Of a DNA stretch of 64,000 nt, positions 12,000 to 24,146 are shown one piece after another. A program made the position numbers and the translations under genes. The DNA comes from Allodiplogaster sudhausi (taxonomy: Eukaryota > Nematoda > Chromadorea > Rhabditida > Diplogasteridae): the NCBI GenBank assembly GCA_945643635.1, contig CALZFC010000041.1:4015001-4079000 (forward strand), given 5' to 3'. Position 1 is the first letter of the stretch. The number at the start of each line of letters is the position of its first letter. Below the pieces are notes generated by a model. It saw only the letters and a list, made by a program, of their open reading frames with translations. It was not told the DNA's origin and searched no databases.

Positions 12000-12222
12000 A
12001 TTCCGTATTTCTAACGCTCTTTAGCATTTCTACGCGTAGTATAGCCTCATAAAATATGCAAGCACAATTGAAACAATCAAACATTTTCACTTTATTGATC
12101 GATTGCGGGGAGGAAAATATCAGCGGGGCTGAGCAAGTGAGAAGGGAATAGGGCACAGATGTGTCTGGTCGAGTGGACTAAATGGGTGGGAATCGGAAAT
12201 ATTTGAATTTCCCGCCAATCTC
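12000..12222. other. 3' flank of the ABCG gene
   Basis: This AT-rich flank follows the ABCG stop codon. Nothing else is supported in it. Confidence 0.4.
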
Positions 12223-15200
12223 TCATGTCTTCTGGTAGCGGGCGCGGATCTTGAGCGCGATGAGACCGATGACGAACACTATGAGGATGCCAATGTCACG
12301 GATGAAGTTGTCTGAATGTGGCATTTAAATTTTCCCGCCAGGATTGTTTTCAAATTATATATACTCCCACAACGAACTCAGAGATACGGTATGCTAGGAA
12401 GACGACGAACCGGAACTCATGGCACGCATGCGAAGAATGCCCTGGCCATCGGCCGCGGGACAGTCGGCCGGCCTGTTCTCCTTCGGGCAATCTAGATCAA
12501 GTCAAATATAACTATAACTTTTTCATTTTAATGTTTAAATTTTTTAAATTTTATTTATGCCATTAAACGCATAAATACGGTACGTTTAATCTCCGTGATG
12601 TCCTTCCACTGATTGATCTCGAAGACCTCGAAGCCGTAGCGGAACCACGAAAGGTAGGAGAGCCATCCGAAGTAGACAGGGATGCCTGAGGGTGAGATGG
12701 AAACTCTTTTTGTTCCGAATATGTCAGCTGTCATAGTTTTTATTTGTCAAAATTTTTATGGATAATATTTGGCAGAAATAATCTGACGGTCGTAGTTGAT
12801 GTAGAAGCCGCCAAAGACGAGCATGGGCAGCACGTAGCAGGGGAGGATCGTGATGGCCAGGCCCTCCGAGCCGAAGACACACGCGCCCGCGTACGCTCAA
12901 TTAGAAAACAACTGGCGTTTTTATATGATTAATTAATTTCTTTTTCCAATTAATTTCTTTTTCCAAAACTGTCTCTTCATAACAAGAATGAAAATCTGTT
13001 CGCTGCCATTACAGAAACTTCCGAAGTAGTTCCTTCCGTACCGACAGAGTTCGCAGTGTAGACAACGAGCACGCAAATGCACGCGAAGACGAAGAACTCC
13101 CACGCCGAAGTTGAGATATTTGAAAGCATGAATTTATTAACTTTTAATGATTCCCGTGTTTTTTTTACATAATTCTTTTTTATCCTATTAAGACAAAAAT
13201 GTGATTAGCATTGATTTGACAAAGCGTGGACGAACCAGTCATCCAGTAGACAGTCACGGCGTAGATCAGCGGAAGAATCGTGTACTGCGGAAGCTGGAAA
13301 AAGACATCAAAGATCAAAGATTATTGAATGGTTCCACTAAATTGTCATGATTACCTCGGCTAATCCCTTCGAGATGAAGTAGGCTTCGACCGAGTAGACG
13401 TGCGCCTTGAACTCGCGGAAGAAGACGGGCAGCTCGGAGGTGATGACCTAAAAAAAATTAGGTGGAAATTATATTTAAATATAAAAATATATTTAAGAAA
13501 AACAGTACTAACATTAATGCACGGGAACAGGAAGAGGAAGTTCATGTCACGCACCCCGTTGTAGAGGATGCCCTAGAATGGGGGCAGTGGGAAATAGAGG
13601 GAGAAAGAAGGACTGAACCAGAAATATTCTTCTTTTACACTGCTAGAGATTTATTAACTACAAATTTGTCTTTGACTCGCAAGCTGAGAGGAGCCGACTA
13701 TCTTGGACACCCCTCCAAGGAAACTTGCCGCTCACTTCAATGTTGCGCGATCCTTGCTTGCTCACTTCCGTCTGCCAGTAGACGAGTCCAATGATCTGTA
13801 AAGAATTATAATTAATGATAGTTCAACTGAATTCTGGAAATGGCGGTATTTCAAAGGAAGAATAAATCCTCTTGACTGACGAAAGTCTGCGCGAATCGCA
13901 CTTTGAGGAGCAGCGGATCTCGCAGCGTCGTCTTGAAGGCGCGGCCAGTCAGCACCGTCAGCTGGGTCAGGAAAGAGGCCGCGTACCTGAAGAGAGTAAC
14001 AATTCGGAATGAGTTTAATACTGTATGGTGTAATTGAATAAATAGCTTATGGAAAGCGCACTGCGAAATCCAATGACTCTGCATTCTGGTTCACTCTAGC
14101 TGTGAGCTCTTTGCATCATACGTTTTAGATGCTAGGACGTCGTATTATATATCATGATAAGGGATCGATGAGGGGGACTGGAGAGCGTCCATACTTTCCA
14201 GACATGCCCTCCTTGGCGGTTGCGGTTCCGCGGTTCTCGAGAGCCTCCGCGCACTCAGCGCGCAACTCTTCGCCCCATCGACTCGCCTCGAAATGCTTTC
14301 GAATCATCTGGAAATTGAATATTTCTGGGCCGTAAAATAGACTCTAAAACATTTCAAAATATTACGGTAAACGAAGACGCACCGTAACTCGCGCGACGTC
14401 TTCATCATAGGAGGTCGTGATTACGGAGAACTTTGCAATCGCGTGGTCCGCTGGGTTGTACGACTCGGGCACGTGGAGAGAATCGTTGGGGAAGCTGGAA
14501 TGATATCTATCTTCAAGAAGCTATTGAATGCTTAGAATTATGAATGGTTTGTTTTTCACATTGCTTTGAAAAACTATAACTCGAAGACCTCTCAAAGAAG
14601 GGGCAGACATCGCGGACCGGCCCGTGGTAGACGGGCTTTCCGAGCGACATGAAGCACACCCTGGGGAGTGAGCTATGAGTTGACCAAACTGGGCAGCACT
14701 CTTGACTGACTGGTCAAACATGTTGAAGACGGGGCTGCTCGGCTGGTGGATGACTGTGATGATCGTCTTGCCGCTCTTCGCCATCTCGCGAAGCGCAATC
14801 ACAACCTGGATTTTTCTTTTATTCTAATTAATAAACAGCTTTAATGCTTTTTTGTTAGTGTTTATCGATTAGATAGAATAAAAGTCATCGCTGGGGACCC
14901 TCGAACCTGTCCAGCCATGAAGGAGTCGAGGCCACTTGTTGGCTCATCGCAGAACATGATCGCGGGGTCGGTTAGCACCTGCAGAAGAAGAGGCCATTGA
15001 TATTTGACTGTATCTTTAATAGTTAACTTTCAAACTTCGTCTGAAAGATTTAATGATTATTTATTGATTTTCTCGTCGCACCTCAGCAGCGAAAGCAAGT
15101 CGCTTCTTCTCTCCGATGGAAATTCTCTTGGCTCGATTCGGAATGCCGATCATCGTGTTCTGGCAGTCGGTCAGGTTCATCTCAAATTTCTCTTCTGTGT

Positions 15201-16481
15201 TCTTATCATTAAGTTAAATTGAAGCTAATTTAATTTAAATTAACGACTTCTTTTTATCACTTTCGAAACTAAATCGAGGTCCACGATTTTTGCTAGTATT
15301 TTTTTCTCTTCAAATGTCATGCCATTTCCTGTGGCGCTGACCTGCTGGATGACTTCCTCGACTCGCGCCTTCCGCTGCTCGGCCGTCGTGCCGCGAGCCA
15401 TGCGCAGCTTTGCCTGAAAAGAAATTAAAGTATTTTTAATCGTATTTAATTTCGATGAATTTATTATCATACAAAAGTTTTGTTAAGGAAAGTACAAGCA
15501 TTTCTGGGTAAAGTTCAAAAATAAGGCAGTCGCTGCTGACAGAAAAGTCGAGATGCTCGCGAACGGTGAGAGTGCCGCAGAAGATGTCCACCTGTGGAAA
15601 GAAATTAGTCAGTGCCTCTATCACTCGTCTCTCTTTCATACTTTCATGCTCTCTCGCTCACTATTTCTTACACCCTCCCCCCTTCCTGCACTCTCTCTCT
15701 CTCTCTCTCTCTTTCACACTCTCTCCCCAATCCTTTCTCACTTGCTGCACGTATGCCGAGATGTTCTGCATCTCTCGCTGCGTAATTGACTCGCCATTGA
15801 CTCGCACGTCACCCGTTGTCTGATATAATTATTCTATAGAAAAATAAAAATTCAAAAATATTATAAGTCAAATTGTGCTTCACCTGAACAGCGGCCGCAT
15901 GTTGCATCGCGAGAATGTTCATCAGAGTAGTTTTGCCGGCGCCGCTGAAATGAAAGTTACAATGAATTTTTCAATATTATAATTTTATAATAATCACAGC
16001 AGGTGTGCTTGAATTGAAATCAAAACTCGCCTTCCTCCCATGATGGCGAGAATTTCGCCCGGCCGAGCGATTCCGCTCACTGGAAAATGAGATTTTTGAA
16101 TGTTAAGTATTTCTCAAGTATAAATTAAATCTATAAAATGTTATCTATAATCTCATTCTACCTTGCTCGAGAACGATCTTTCGGTCGGCGGCGCCCTCCT
16201 TCGTGTTCTTCTTCTTCGTTCCGATCAACGGCACGGACGCGTTGATGTCCGTCCAGTGGACGGTCATGGCCACTGAAAATTGTAATTGGCGTTAATTGTA
16301 AAGATAAATTTAGTATGTTTAAACTTAGCTGAAACTTGTCCAGTATAATTTAAAAGATATAAGAATTTATAAATAATAGTGAACTCCACGAACTGCTGCC
16401 CTTCTGATGGGCGCGTGGCGGAAGCGCGTTTTCAGTAAATATCCCTGCCTCTGACGACTTCGTCTCTGCCGCTGAACTCAT
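12223..16481 (-). CDS. ABCG-family (White-type) half ABC transporter
   Basis: This multi-exon gene encodes a half-transporter of ABC subfamily G, with one N-terminal ATPase domain and one C-terminal membrane domain; such proteins pair up to move lipids, sterols or pigment precursors across membranes. Start: ATG 16481, exon to 16394. Seen in order: Walker A GGSGAGKTTL (about 15946-15923, joined across an intron), Q-loop SAYVQQVDIFCG, signature ISIGEKKRLAFA (about 15128-15088, a variant of ISGGE), Walker B IMFCDEPTSGLDS (about 14961-14921), H-loop VIHQPSS (about 14750), linker FMSLGKPVYHGPV, then membrane exons including FREFKAHVYSVEAYFISKGL (about 13400), a two-Cys extracellular loop (about 12480-12440) and a last helix ending RARYQKT, stop 12225-12223. 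One intron uses a GC donor (16030). One acceptor near 13120 reads TTTCAA instead of TTTCAG, so the gene may be damaged or miscalled there. The substrate cannot be told. Confidence 0.92.
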
Positions 16482-16602
16482 CCTTCCTTATCCTCTTTGA
16501 TTCCTCCAAATCCAAAGTAGAGAGAGCGCAGAGTCCAACCGGCTGCGAGCCAAGAATAGAGATGAAGTGACTCGACCCACCAATCATTCGGCCGTTTTAA
16601 AA

Positions 16603-16690
16603 GCAGAAATTTGAATGCACTTGAACATTATGAATCTGCACTTGAAAATAAATAAGAATTTCCATATGTTTTTATCAAGTTTCTCACCAG
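16603..16690 (+). repeat. direct repeat flanking the 17.0-18.5 kb gene (left)
   Basis: AAGCAGAAATTTGAATGCAC followed by CATTATGAA, TTTCCATATGT and TTTCTCACCAGA recurs at 18735-18805 with small differences. The two copies bracket the duplicated gene on this side but are not seen around its other copy at 31-32.8 kb. Confidence 0.65.
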
Positions 16691-17014
16691 AACAGATTCG
16701 TATTTTTTTCGTTCAAGTTCCTGCCTCATTTTTGGAAAGCTTTGCACTATTTTACGGAAGAAAATTTATTCAAAATGAGTGTCAACAATTTTCATTTTAT
16801 TCTAATGGTAAAGCGCAATTCAAGAAGTTCATATGAGCTCGTATTAAACTCTGTGTCCGGAAAGTTTGATGCTCATCTTTTCGATCCTGCCTCGTTCTGC
16901 TCATTACTCTTCTAATCGTAGCTGCGGTTTGGTCGTCTCTCCTTTGTTCTCTCATTGTCCCATTCATTTCTGCTGTCCCTATAATAGATTCTCTCGTTCT
17001 TTAGGAAATCTGCC

Positions 17015-18542
17015 ATGTCGTCGGTTGTCTCTTCTCGCACTTCGATTGCCAGTTCTAAGCCGTCTGCGTAAGATTCCCAGAGCGAAAAAAATAAATTAGA
17101 ACAAAACTTATTGAATCGGCTTTATCGGAGCATAATTATTTTCAGTCGTAACTCAGATAGCTTTTCTAATGCAGATCCGGAAAAGGCAGAGTCTACAATT
17201 TTGTCTCTGCAGGGTTCTCTCGTCCTCTTGCGTGGCGGAGCTGATCCCGCCGATTACCGGGCGCGACTTCAAGGCAGATGCGATGGTTCGCAGCGCCTCC
17301 CTCGAGTGCGAGCGCCTGAAGGACGGGAGGTGCGGAGAGGGGAATCGATTTCGGGGGACTGCATGAGCAGTGGGATGAGAATCTTGAATGTCTTCTAAAC
17401 GCTAAGGGGACATGATACCATAATGCTGAAATTGTAGAGAATTCAGCATCTTCGAAATGCTGATTTGTCCTATTTTATGGAGCTCCGACCGGTAGCATCG
17501 TAGGAAGCAATTCTAAAATGACTTGACAATTGAGGAAGATCGCCGAGGAATACCCATTTAAAAATGCTTTTCTGCATACTTTTTGTTATTGCCTTCAGGT
17601 TCCACTACAGCTTCACTCTTTCGCTGTCCGAGAAGATCGAGGATGATTCTTCTGTCTCGTAAGTTGTAATTTGCTCCTTTAAAACGACCTTCCCTCGACC
17701 TTTGTTCGACTGAAGAAGTCAGATTCCCTCAGCTGAAGAATCCCTGGAGTGCTCAATACCTTGCCTCTTGATCCTTGAAAAGAGTGAAATGAAATCTATC
17801 TTCCATCCCCTTGTCTCTCCAGCTTAGCTCGCTCCTCTCCGTCCTTCGTGAATGAGTGGGCGAAGGAGTGGCAGCGGGCCCAGCCGACTGCCTCGACTAT
17901 CGAGGAACACGCGAGTGTACGATGGAATTTATCCCCTCAGCATTCCATAAACACTTTTGATTTCTTCAGGAAGAGATCAATCTTCTATCTCTTCGACAAG
18001 TCGCCCGCCGGAGATCCGTCAGTAAGAGGATAATGAGAGGAATAGTCTGATAACAGAGGACCAGCGAGGCCGAGCGGAAACATTTCTGTTGCCTGATGAA
18101 TACTTTTTATAATCAGATAGCATTTACAGCTTCCGCACCCGCAAAGAAGAGAGCGTTCTGCTGAGTGAGACCATGGAGGGACTTCTTCGCTCCTTCGGCC
18201 GCGGAGAGGCACGCGACTACGAGTCAGTGGCTATCTTCAGCCTTAGGCTCCGCCCTACCGTCCACTTCACTTCCTCTTTTTTCAGCTTCTTCCACAACCA
18301 CGTCTTCGTCATTGAGCTGAACGAGTCTAATTCCATCGATCGCCGCTTCTGGGCTCCTGTTTGTCGTTACATGGCTATTTATATTTGGGATGAAAGGGAT
18401 GCCCCTTTTCCAGGTCTCGAGTGAATGCCTGAAACTCCCCCTCGGAGCCTTCGCTGAGGCCTGCCAAGAGGAACTGAAGATCGTCGTTGATCTCATCGGA
18501 ATCTCCAAGAAGAAAGTCGTCCCGGTCTGCGGATATCTCTAG
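17015..18542 (+). pseudogene. unrecognised gene, copy A of a duplicated pair
   Basis: Six to eight exons can be followed. Exon 1 from ATG 17015 gives MSSVVSSRTS, then exons from 17213 (VAELIPPITGRDFKADAM), 17599 (FHYSFTLSLSEKIEDD), 17822 (PSFVNEWAKEWQRAQP), 17971, 18119 (YSFRTRKEESVLLSETMEG), 18285 (FFHNHVFVIELNESNS) and 18413 to the TAG at 18540-18542. The exon at 17971 is 5 nt shorter than in copy B (31.1-32.7 kb), which breaks the frame before IFYLFDKSPAGDP. This copy keeps the longer C-terminus (KKKVVPVCGYL). No domain is recognised and no signal peptide or helix is obvious. It is probably a pseudogene unless the deletion is an assembly error. Confidence 0.6.
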
Positions 18543-18734
18543 GGGAAGAGATCTTCAAGAGCCGCGCCTTCAAAGGGAGGAGCCTGGCCAAGCCAACCCG
18601 TCCGCTCCCTTTCCCTCCCGTTCCTTTTTCCGCCCACACCCGTCCTAGTTCCGTCTCCCGTTTTTGATAAATGTATTTTTTCGTACTTCATTTGTTCTTT
18701 TACAAAAGGAAAATAAGATGAAAAGGATTTTATA

Positions 18735-18805
18735 AGCAGAAATTTGAATGCACTTGTTCATTATGAAGAATTTCTATATGTCTTTTTCAGGTTTCTCACC
18801 AGACC
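18735..18805 (+). repeat. direct repeat flanking the 17.0-18.5 kb gene (right)
   Basis: Partner of 16603-16690. It begins exactly where homology between the two gene copies ends (about 18730). Confidence 0.65.
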
Positions 18806-20000
18806 AGTCATCTTGCCGTTTTTTCAAGACATGTCAAGGACAATCGGTCATGACCGTTTCAAAATAAAACTGACACATGTCCTGGACACATCACTTCTGC
18901 CTATGTTAATGCACAGGGGTCTTGTACAAGACATGTCCTGGACGTGTCCTGGACAAAAAAAAAAAGAAAAAAATCTCTATGGTCATGTACACTTTTGTGG
19001 GCATGCTCCTTACATGGTCACGTCTATAGCGAGAGAGTGCATAAACGCGGAGAACACAGAGTGCCACGCTCGCGGTTACTACCGATGTCCCGTACAAATT
19101 ATATCATGCTACACAGTTTACGACAGATGACACCTTTTTTTACTAATGTTTCTGTTATTCCCATGTTTTCAAGCCCATCTAAATGTACATTCAAAACAAA
19201 TATTTTTTTTTGTTAACTCTTTTATGGACATATGTAGCTCTCATAGACTTCTATGTATTTCGACTTTGTCAAACCTAAGCTATTTTTCGCTTGTCAAATC
19301 GAAGAACTTAATTATTATGCAATCATATATTTATTCTTTCGTAGGTCACAGACGATTTTCATTACAGAGATGTCAACATTAAATCATGGAAACTTTTTCC
19401 CTTATAGTATGAACCAAAATATGGCCTTTGACATATGCAGTGTAAGACTTTTAAAAGGCAAGTAATTTCTACAATTTATAAAATTGGATTTGCTCGCATA
19501 TTCCTTTTTTTGCATTTCCTGGTTTGCATGAGTTTCCGAAAACGTTATTGTCTCGATTATGACTGCTCTCACATGGTTGTCAGTCATCAAGTTAGAGTGA
19601 AAGTTATCTTTGGAATATAGCATGAAGAAAACGGAGCCAAAGTGCGAACATTTTCGAATACAGGAAATCATGGCATCAAACTCTACCTAGTATTTTGTAT
19701 TTAAACGATCTCTAGTAATGCGTGCAGATCTTAAACATCCGCTTGCTCTATCTTCTCAGTAAATAAAAAACTGCCTATGAAATGTATTGATGGATTGTGC
19801 AAAAAATATTAATAACGCCGTTGTACGCTTGGGACGTTCTTATTCTCATTCGGGCAGCGGGAAGACAAGCTGATTGCAAGGTCTTCAGTGGAAGTGTTCC
19901 CAGCATATCTTTGTAAATATCGATCGTTTAATTGTCGTAATAGATCTTTGCATTTCCTCAAAGCATTCAATATGGACTACACCTTATTTTTTGAACTATA
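18806..20000. other. intergenic; palindrome words at 18830-18960
   Basis: No gene is supported. 18830-18960 carries repeated imperfect palindromes (GGTCATGACC, GACATGTC, TGTCCTGGACA). The rest is AT-rich. Confidence 0.5.
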
Positions 20001-20942
20001 TCAAAAAGCAGTTGTTATTTGCCCAATGTTTAAAAGGACACATACCGCCTGTATGACCTGATGTTATATAGCGTGATGATAGGCGATAGCAGAAATTGAA
20101 CATGCATGACCTAAAACCGATGGTTCTCTGTCTTTTTTTTTCTCGACGTATATGGGTTGGTGAAATATAATTTACATCGATCTTATCTCGATATCTATTA
20201 TCAATGCACACGCCTACCAGTAGCGCGGATGCATCGAGAACAGTCGATTTAACGACATCCCAATGTCCGGCGAAAAAGTACGCCACCGGGTAGAAGGCGA
20301 GGGAACATAACAATATTTGAGCTGTAGTAAAAAAAAATGAAATTCAGTTTTAAAGGAATTCGATTTAGCGAGAAATGCGAGCAAGCATTTGATTTAGAGA
20401 CACGCTACTGCAGTGGTCAGAAATGTTTTTAGTAGACTACTACCGAGTTTCGTGTTTCGGGTACATACATTGACTCTAAGCGCGCCCGCTTAGACGTTAC
20501 TAGCCGAACTCACTCGAACAAAAGCTCGATGCTGCGCCTGGGTCGTGCGCGACATCCGCGCTCGACCCTCAAAGCGAATGGCGCGCAGGATGTACGCGCG
20601 GCCCGCGATCGAGGTCACGGCAAGCGCGACCGTTCCGACCGCAAGGAAGATCATAAAGGGATTTGCGAGCCATTGTACTCTCGATCGTAGAAAACGCCTG
20701 GCGCCAATTGATCTTTGTGGCCTTCTCCCAAGGTGAACGCAGATATTAGAATCCGTATAAATCATTTTTCGTTTATCTGCTTCGTTTAAGAGTATGATTG
20801 GCTTCACGAACCAGTGGCAGTGCTCGCGTCGACGTCATCGTATTCGCCTGGCCGGTACTGCTTCATAAGTCTAAGCGAGGACACCGACTCTTCGCCCATT
20901 GCGTATTTGGGCTAAAATGCCGACAGTGGTATACCTTTTCGA

Positions 20943-21037
20943 GGCAAATCAGTGTTCACCATTTTACGTTACAATTGCTAAATCAAAGCTAATGTGATTT
21001 CGCAATTGCGGCGTAAAATGGTGAACACTGATTTGCC
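20943..21037. repeat. perfect 26-bp inverted repeat (hairpin) inside an intron
   Basis: GGCAAATCAGTGTTCACC... at 20943-20968 is matched without mismatch by its reverse complement at 21012-21037. Inside lie CAATTGC and GCAATTG, extending the stem. It fills most of the 160-bp intron 20912-21071 of the chemoreceptor-like gene. It resembles a tiny MITE. Confidence 0.85.
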
Positions 21038-22074
21038 CCTATGGACTTATTCAAGGTGAGATTCTTTCTACCATCATTGGCGTAATTGTGAGTGAGAGCG
21101 CGATGCTCGCTATGATGTACTCCATGAAAGTTGGCTGTCTCTTGCGCACAATCGTGTAGATGCGGAAGAGGAAGCCGAAGCAGAAGCAGCCGATCGCGTA
21201 CATGTAGCAGAAGATGGAAACACCCTGAAGCAGCAGTAGCCAACAGGTAGGTCTATCGGAAATCATGCTCAACCGATTTTCTAATTTGAGACATTTTTAA
21301 GCAGCTATCTACCTTTATTTCCGAAAGATAAAAAGAGGACGTCCTCAGGTCGAAAATGAAAGTCACTCTTATAGCCATAGCTCTCTCTTTGGTAAAAGGT
21401 TTTTTTTGAAAACCCCTTAACAGCAGCGAGTGATCATGGCGACTGATTTGCGGGAGAGCGCGCACGTGGAAGAAATTAATTGTGCCATATTTAAATCGAA
21501 GAAATATCTTTAGATATTAAGAAAGAAATCTCATTCGACTCTAGCTACAGGATTTAGGCAGATACATACGTACAATACAGAATCACTCATAATCTTTTAA
21601 GATCGTGAACCTTTTACCTAACTGTCAGGCGGCTCTTTAAAGTTATCGATTTACTACCAGAATATAGTAGCAGAGAAGGGACGAGGCGGCCTTGCATGGT
21701 CCGTGGAAGATCAGAACGGCACTGTACCGCGTCGATACAAAGCGGGCCATCGTCAACAGATTCGCGGCACAGGCTGCTGACTCGACGGTGATCTGACAAT
21801 GAGAGATGGAAGCTCTAGCAAATAAGGTGAACTGTACTTGCTTGGCTGATGCGCTTTCGCGAAAATATCATACAAAGCATGAGTGCGATGATACCTGATA
21901 GCAAATTTGATAGCCGTACAGCCGCTGCGATTGTGGCGTCGCCGTGTGTACGCAGTAGAACAGAAGAACGTTTAGAGACAGCGCGGGAAGGTGAATAAGG
22001 AGCTCGAGAAATATTTCTGAGACGAGCAACAGCGTAGCGCCATCAATCATCCTGTCAGTGAGCATGAGGGCCGT

Positions 22075-22137
22075 GAATTGGAATATGAGGGCCGTGAATT
22101 GGAATATGAGGGCCGTGAATTGGAATATGATGGCCAT
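22075..22137 (-). repeat. 21-bp tandem repeat, three units, in frame
   Basis: GGGCCGTGAATTGGAATATGA is repeated three times, the last ending with small changes. On the minus strand it is in frame with the chemoreceptor exon and encodes IFQFTAL three times before LMLTDRMIDG. It may extend the N-terminus or be non-coding if translation starts at ATG 22050. Confidence 0.75.
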
Positions 22138-22159
22138 GTATTGGTAACATTCGATCAAG

Positions 22160-23200
22160 CATCAGCTTTTTGTGGCAACTGTTTTCCGACAATAAGGCAA
22201 GAGTGTCAATGTTAGCTTATAATAAGTACTGGAAGAATTTCACACACATTAAACACCTGTTTGATCGAGACGTCTGCCTCTTGAGGAAGGTGAGGCTGAA
22301 TACACTTATATTAAAAACATTTTTACTTCCTGCTTAACAACCCCCCTTCCCGCTATTCAACACTGCAATTTTGTGAAGCTTTTTTCCGACCCAAAACTAC
22401 ATACATATCTACCTGTTTAATCGTTAGTTAAACATTTGGTTAGCATTTTGAATAAACAGTTTCCGCAATCTACCATCACTGGCAAATTGCTAGGTATGCT
22501 TTAGAGAGTGATAAAATATTTAAAAGGCATAGTAATGTGGTCTGTGTATACTAAAACAATACCGAAGCATGAATGTCGAAACATTTAAAATTAACGATGA
22601 ATTAGAATGACATTTGAAATCATGACTCAATGTAATTAATGTTCTCATTGGAATAGCCCGAGGTTTACTCAACTCCATTAGATTCGCATTCTTGAGACTC
22701 AATTATTTAGTTATAAAGCGAAGGGTGCTTAGGATGCATCGGAAATTTTTTAAGCAGATTTAATGTTCAATCCTCCTTTAAGAAAAACATATACAGACAT
22801 AATTATGAACATTTTTCGGAAATCTTAATGCAGATGCATATTCAAAATGTTTCATTGCAAGAAAAGTAGAAATGTAGAAATATATATGCGAAAAGTTTTA
22901 TATGCGAATTTTCATTGTAAAGCATAAAATCTGACATTGAGCAGCAGTTTGGATGTGTCTTGTGCCTTGAAGGTACACAAAACTCAACCGTGATCTATTT
23001 TAATTTGTAGTCAGTCGCCTCTCTCTCTAAACCAAATCCTCTCTCGCCCTTTTGCCAGGCAAAAATGGCAGGAATTCAAAATAGAATATTTCCTTTTTAA
23101 AGGAGTTTAAAAATTACATTTATGATCTCGTGTATCTGTAAACGTAGTATAAATGGAACTAAGCCTGCTCTAGCAATACCGAAAAACTGGGAAGGAACGA
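22160..23200. other. intergenic AT-rich stretch
   Basis: No gene or repeat is supported here. Confidence 0.45.
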
Positions 23201-23201
23201 T

Positions 23202-23280
23202 CTCTCACTCTCTCACTCTCTCACTCTCTCACTCTCTCACTCTCTCACTCTCTCACTCTCTCACTCTCTCACTCTCTCCC
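23202..23280 (+). repeat. CTCTCACT microsatellite
   Basis: About nine to ten perfect tandem copies of an 8-bp unit ACTCTCTC. Confidence 0.9.
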
Positions 23281-23415
23281 TTTCACTATAGAGTGTAAAA
23301 GTACACTTCCTCATATGATGACTACTGCATGAGTGCTCATGATTTGTAAGATGAGAGTTCAAACGAAGACAATTTACCCTAGAATAAATTATACAAGAAC
23401 ACTAACAACGACACG

Positions 23416-23577
23416 CGTTTGGCCTCTTCGGCCGTAAGATAAACACTATCAAGCATGATTATTAGGATTAGGAAGATGATGATAAAAAATTTCATTTTCA
23501 AAAAGTTTTTCTTTTACGTGTCATCTCACGCTAATGGTGGCTGTAGATGGATTGATACGGCCGAAGAGGCCAAACGC
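23416..23577. repeat. short inverted repeat pair
   Basis: GTTTGGCCTCTTCGGCCGT near 23417-23435 is the reverse complement of ACGGCCGAAGAGGCCAAAC near 23558-23576, with about 120 bp between. Each arm also contains the inner palindrome GGCC...GGCC. Confidence 0.75.
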
Positions 23578-23679
23578 CTGTCGTCGCAAACGCCAAACAT
23601 AGTTAAACATTTTGTTTTGCTTTGAAGTTAGGAGAGAAAAAACGAACTTTGTGCAAAAGACTGAAATTAAAGCGTAGCT

Positions 23680-24146
23680 TAAATACCCGTGGTTTGACGG
23701 CAAACATAGTCACTGGAGTAGCACAGGCGCCAAGCAACCCGGAGAGTTTGATCAGTCGAGATGGGGTTGACTTCGATGTGTTCGTGGAAGACGGGCCGCG
23801 GGGGTTCGCGCAAGTAAATATCGACCGAGAGGGCAGCGAAGCCAGTTATCAGAGTATCCTCCGATGCAACTTTCGATAAATTAGCACATATATGTTCTGT
23901 GATATCATACAAGGAACTACTTTGGAACGGGTAGCCAAGAATGAAGCAACCAGAAATGCCATTGGGTTTGCAATCATCGAGGAATTCTTAATACGGAAGA
24001 GTTTACATAGGAAAAAGTTAAACCAGTTGCATCGGTAAATGCGCCGTGCCGTTGCTGAGAATGCGCCGTGCAGCTGAGGATGTCATGATGCAGAACGTGC
24101 CCAAGTGGACGTAGGGTACACTGGAGAGGCGAGCACGGAGTATGGA
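23680..24146 (-). CDS. possible exons, unrecognised
   Basis: On the minus strand an island from about 24126 (after CTCTCCAG) to 24032 ends at a GTTTA donor. A second from about 23990 (after ATTAAG) stays open for over 300 nt. Joined in phase they give a peptide with parts DDCKPNGISGCFILGYPFQ, YDITEHICANLSKVA and LITGFAALSVDIYLREPPRP. Third codon positions are GC-rich in the second exon. No family is recognised, and the start and end are not found. A plus-strand frame over the same place (DGVDFDVFVEDGPRGF) is an alternative. Confidence 0.28.

Larger units (their letters stand above)
20001..22158 (-). pseudogene. probable nematode 7TM chemoreceptor, one frame break
   Basis: The minus-strand exons read as a polytopic membrane protein resembling Str-superfamily nematode chemoreceptors. 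Exon 1 (ATG 22158 or 22050 to about 21892) gives helix 1, LSLNVLLFYCVHTATPQSQR. The next exon (about 21791-21655) contains NLLTMARFVSTRYSAVL and GPCKAASSLL. Exon 21200-21072 contains IGCFCFGFLFRIYTIVRKR. Exon 20911-20814 encodes a hydrophilic loop. Exon about 20740-20508 gives EYNGSQIP, then one base out of frame FMIFLAVGTVALAVTSIAG and TTQAQHRAF. Exon about 20335-20210 gives SLAFYPVAYFFAG. A last short exon ends at TGA 20003-20001. Phases agree for most joins. The break is at a CCC at about 20668-20670, and the phase before the 20335 exon is unresolved. Pseudogene or sequence error are both possible; the subfamily call is tentative. Confidence 0.55.

Noticed and set aside
23202..23280. Possible CRISPR-like or telomeric repeat
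   Set aside because: Plain 8-bp microsatellite without spacers; eukaryotic context.
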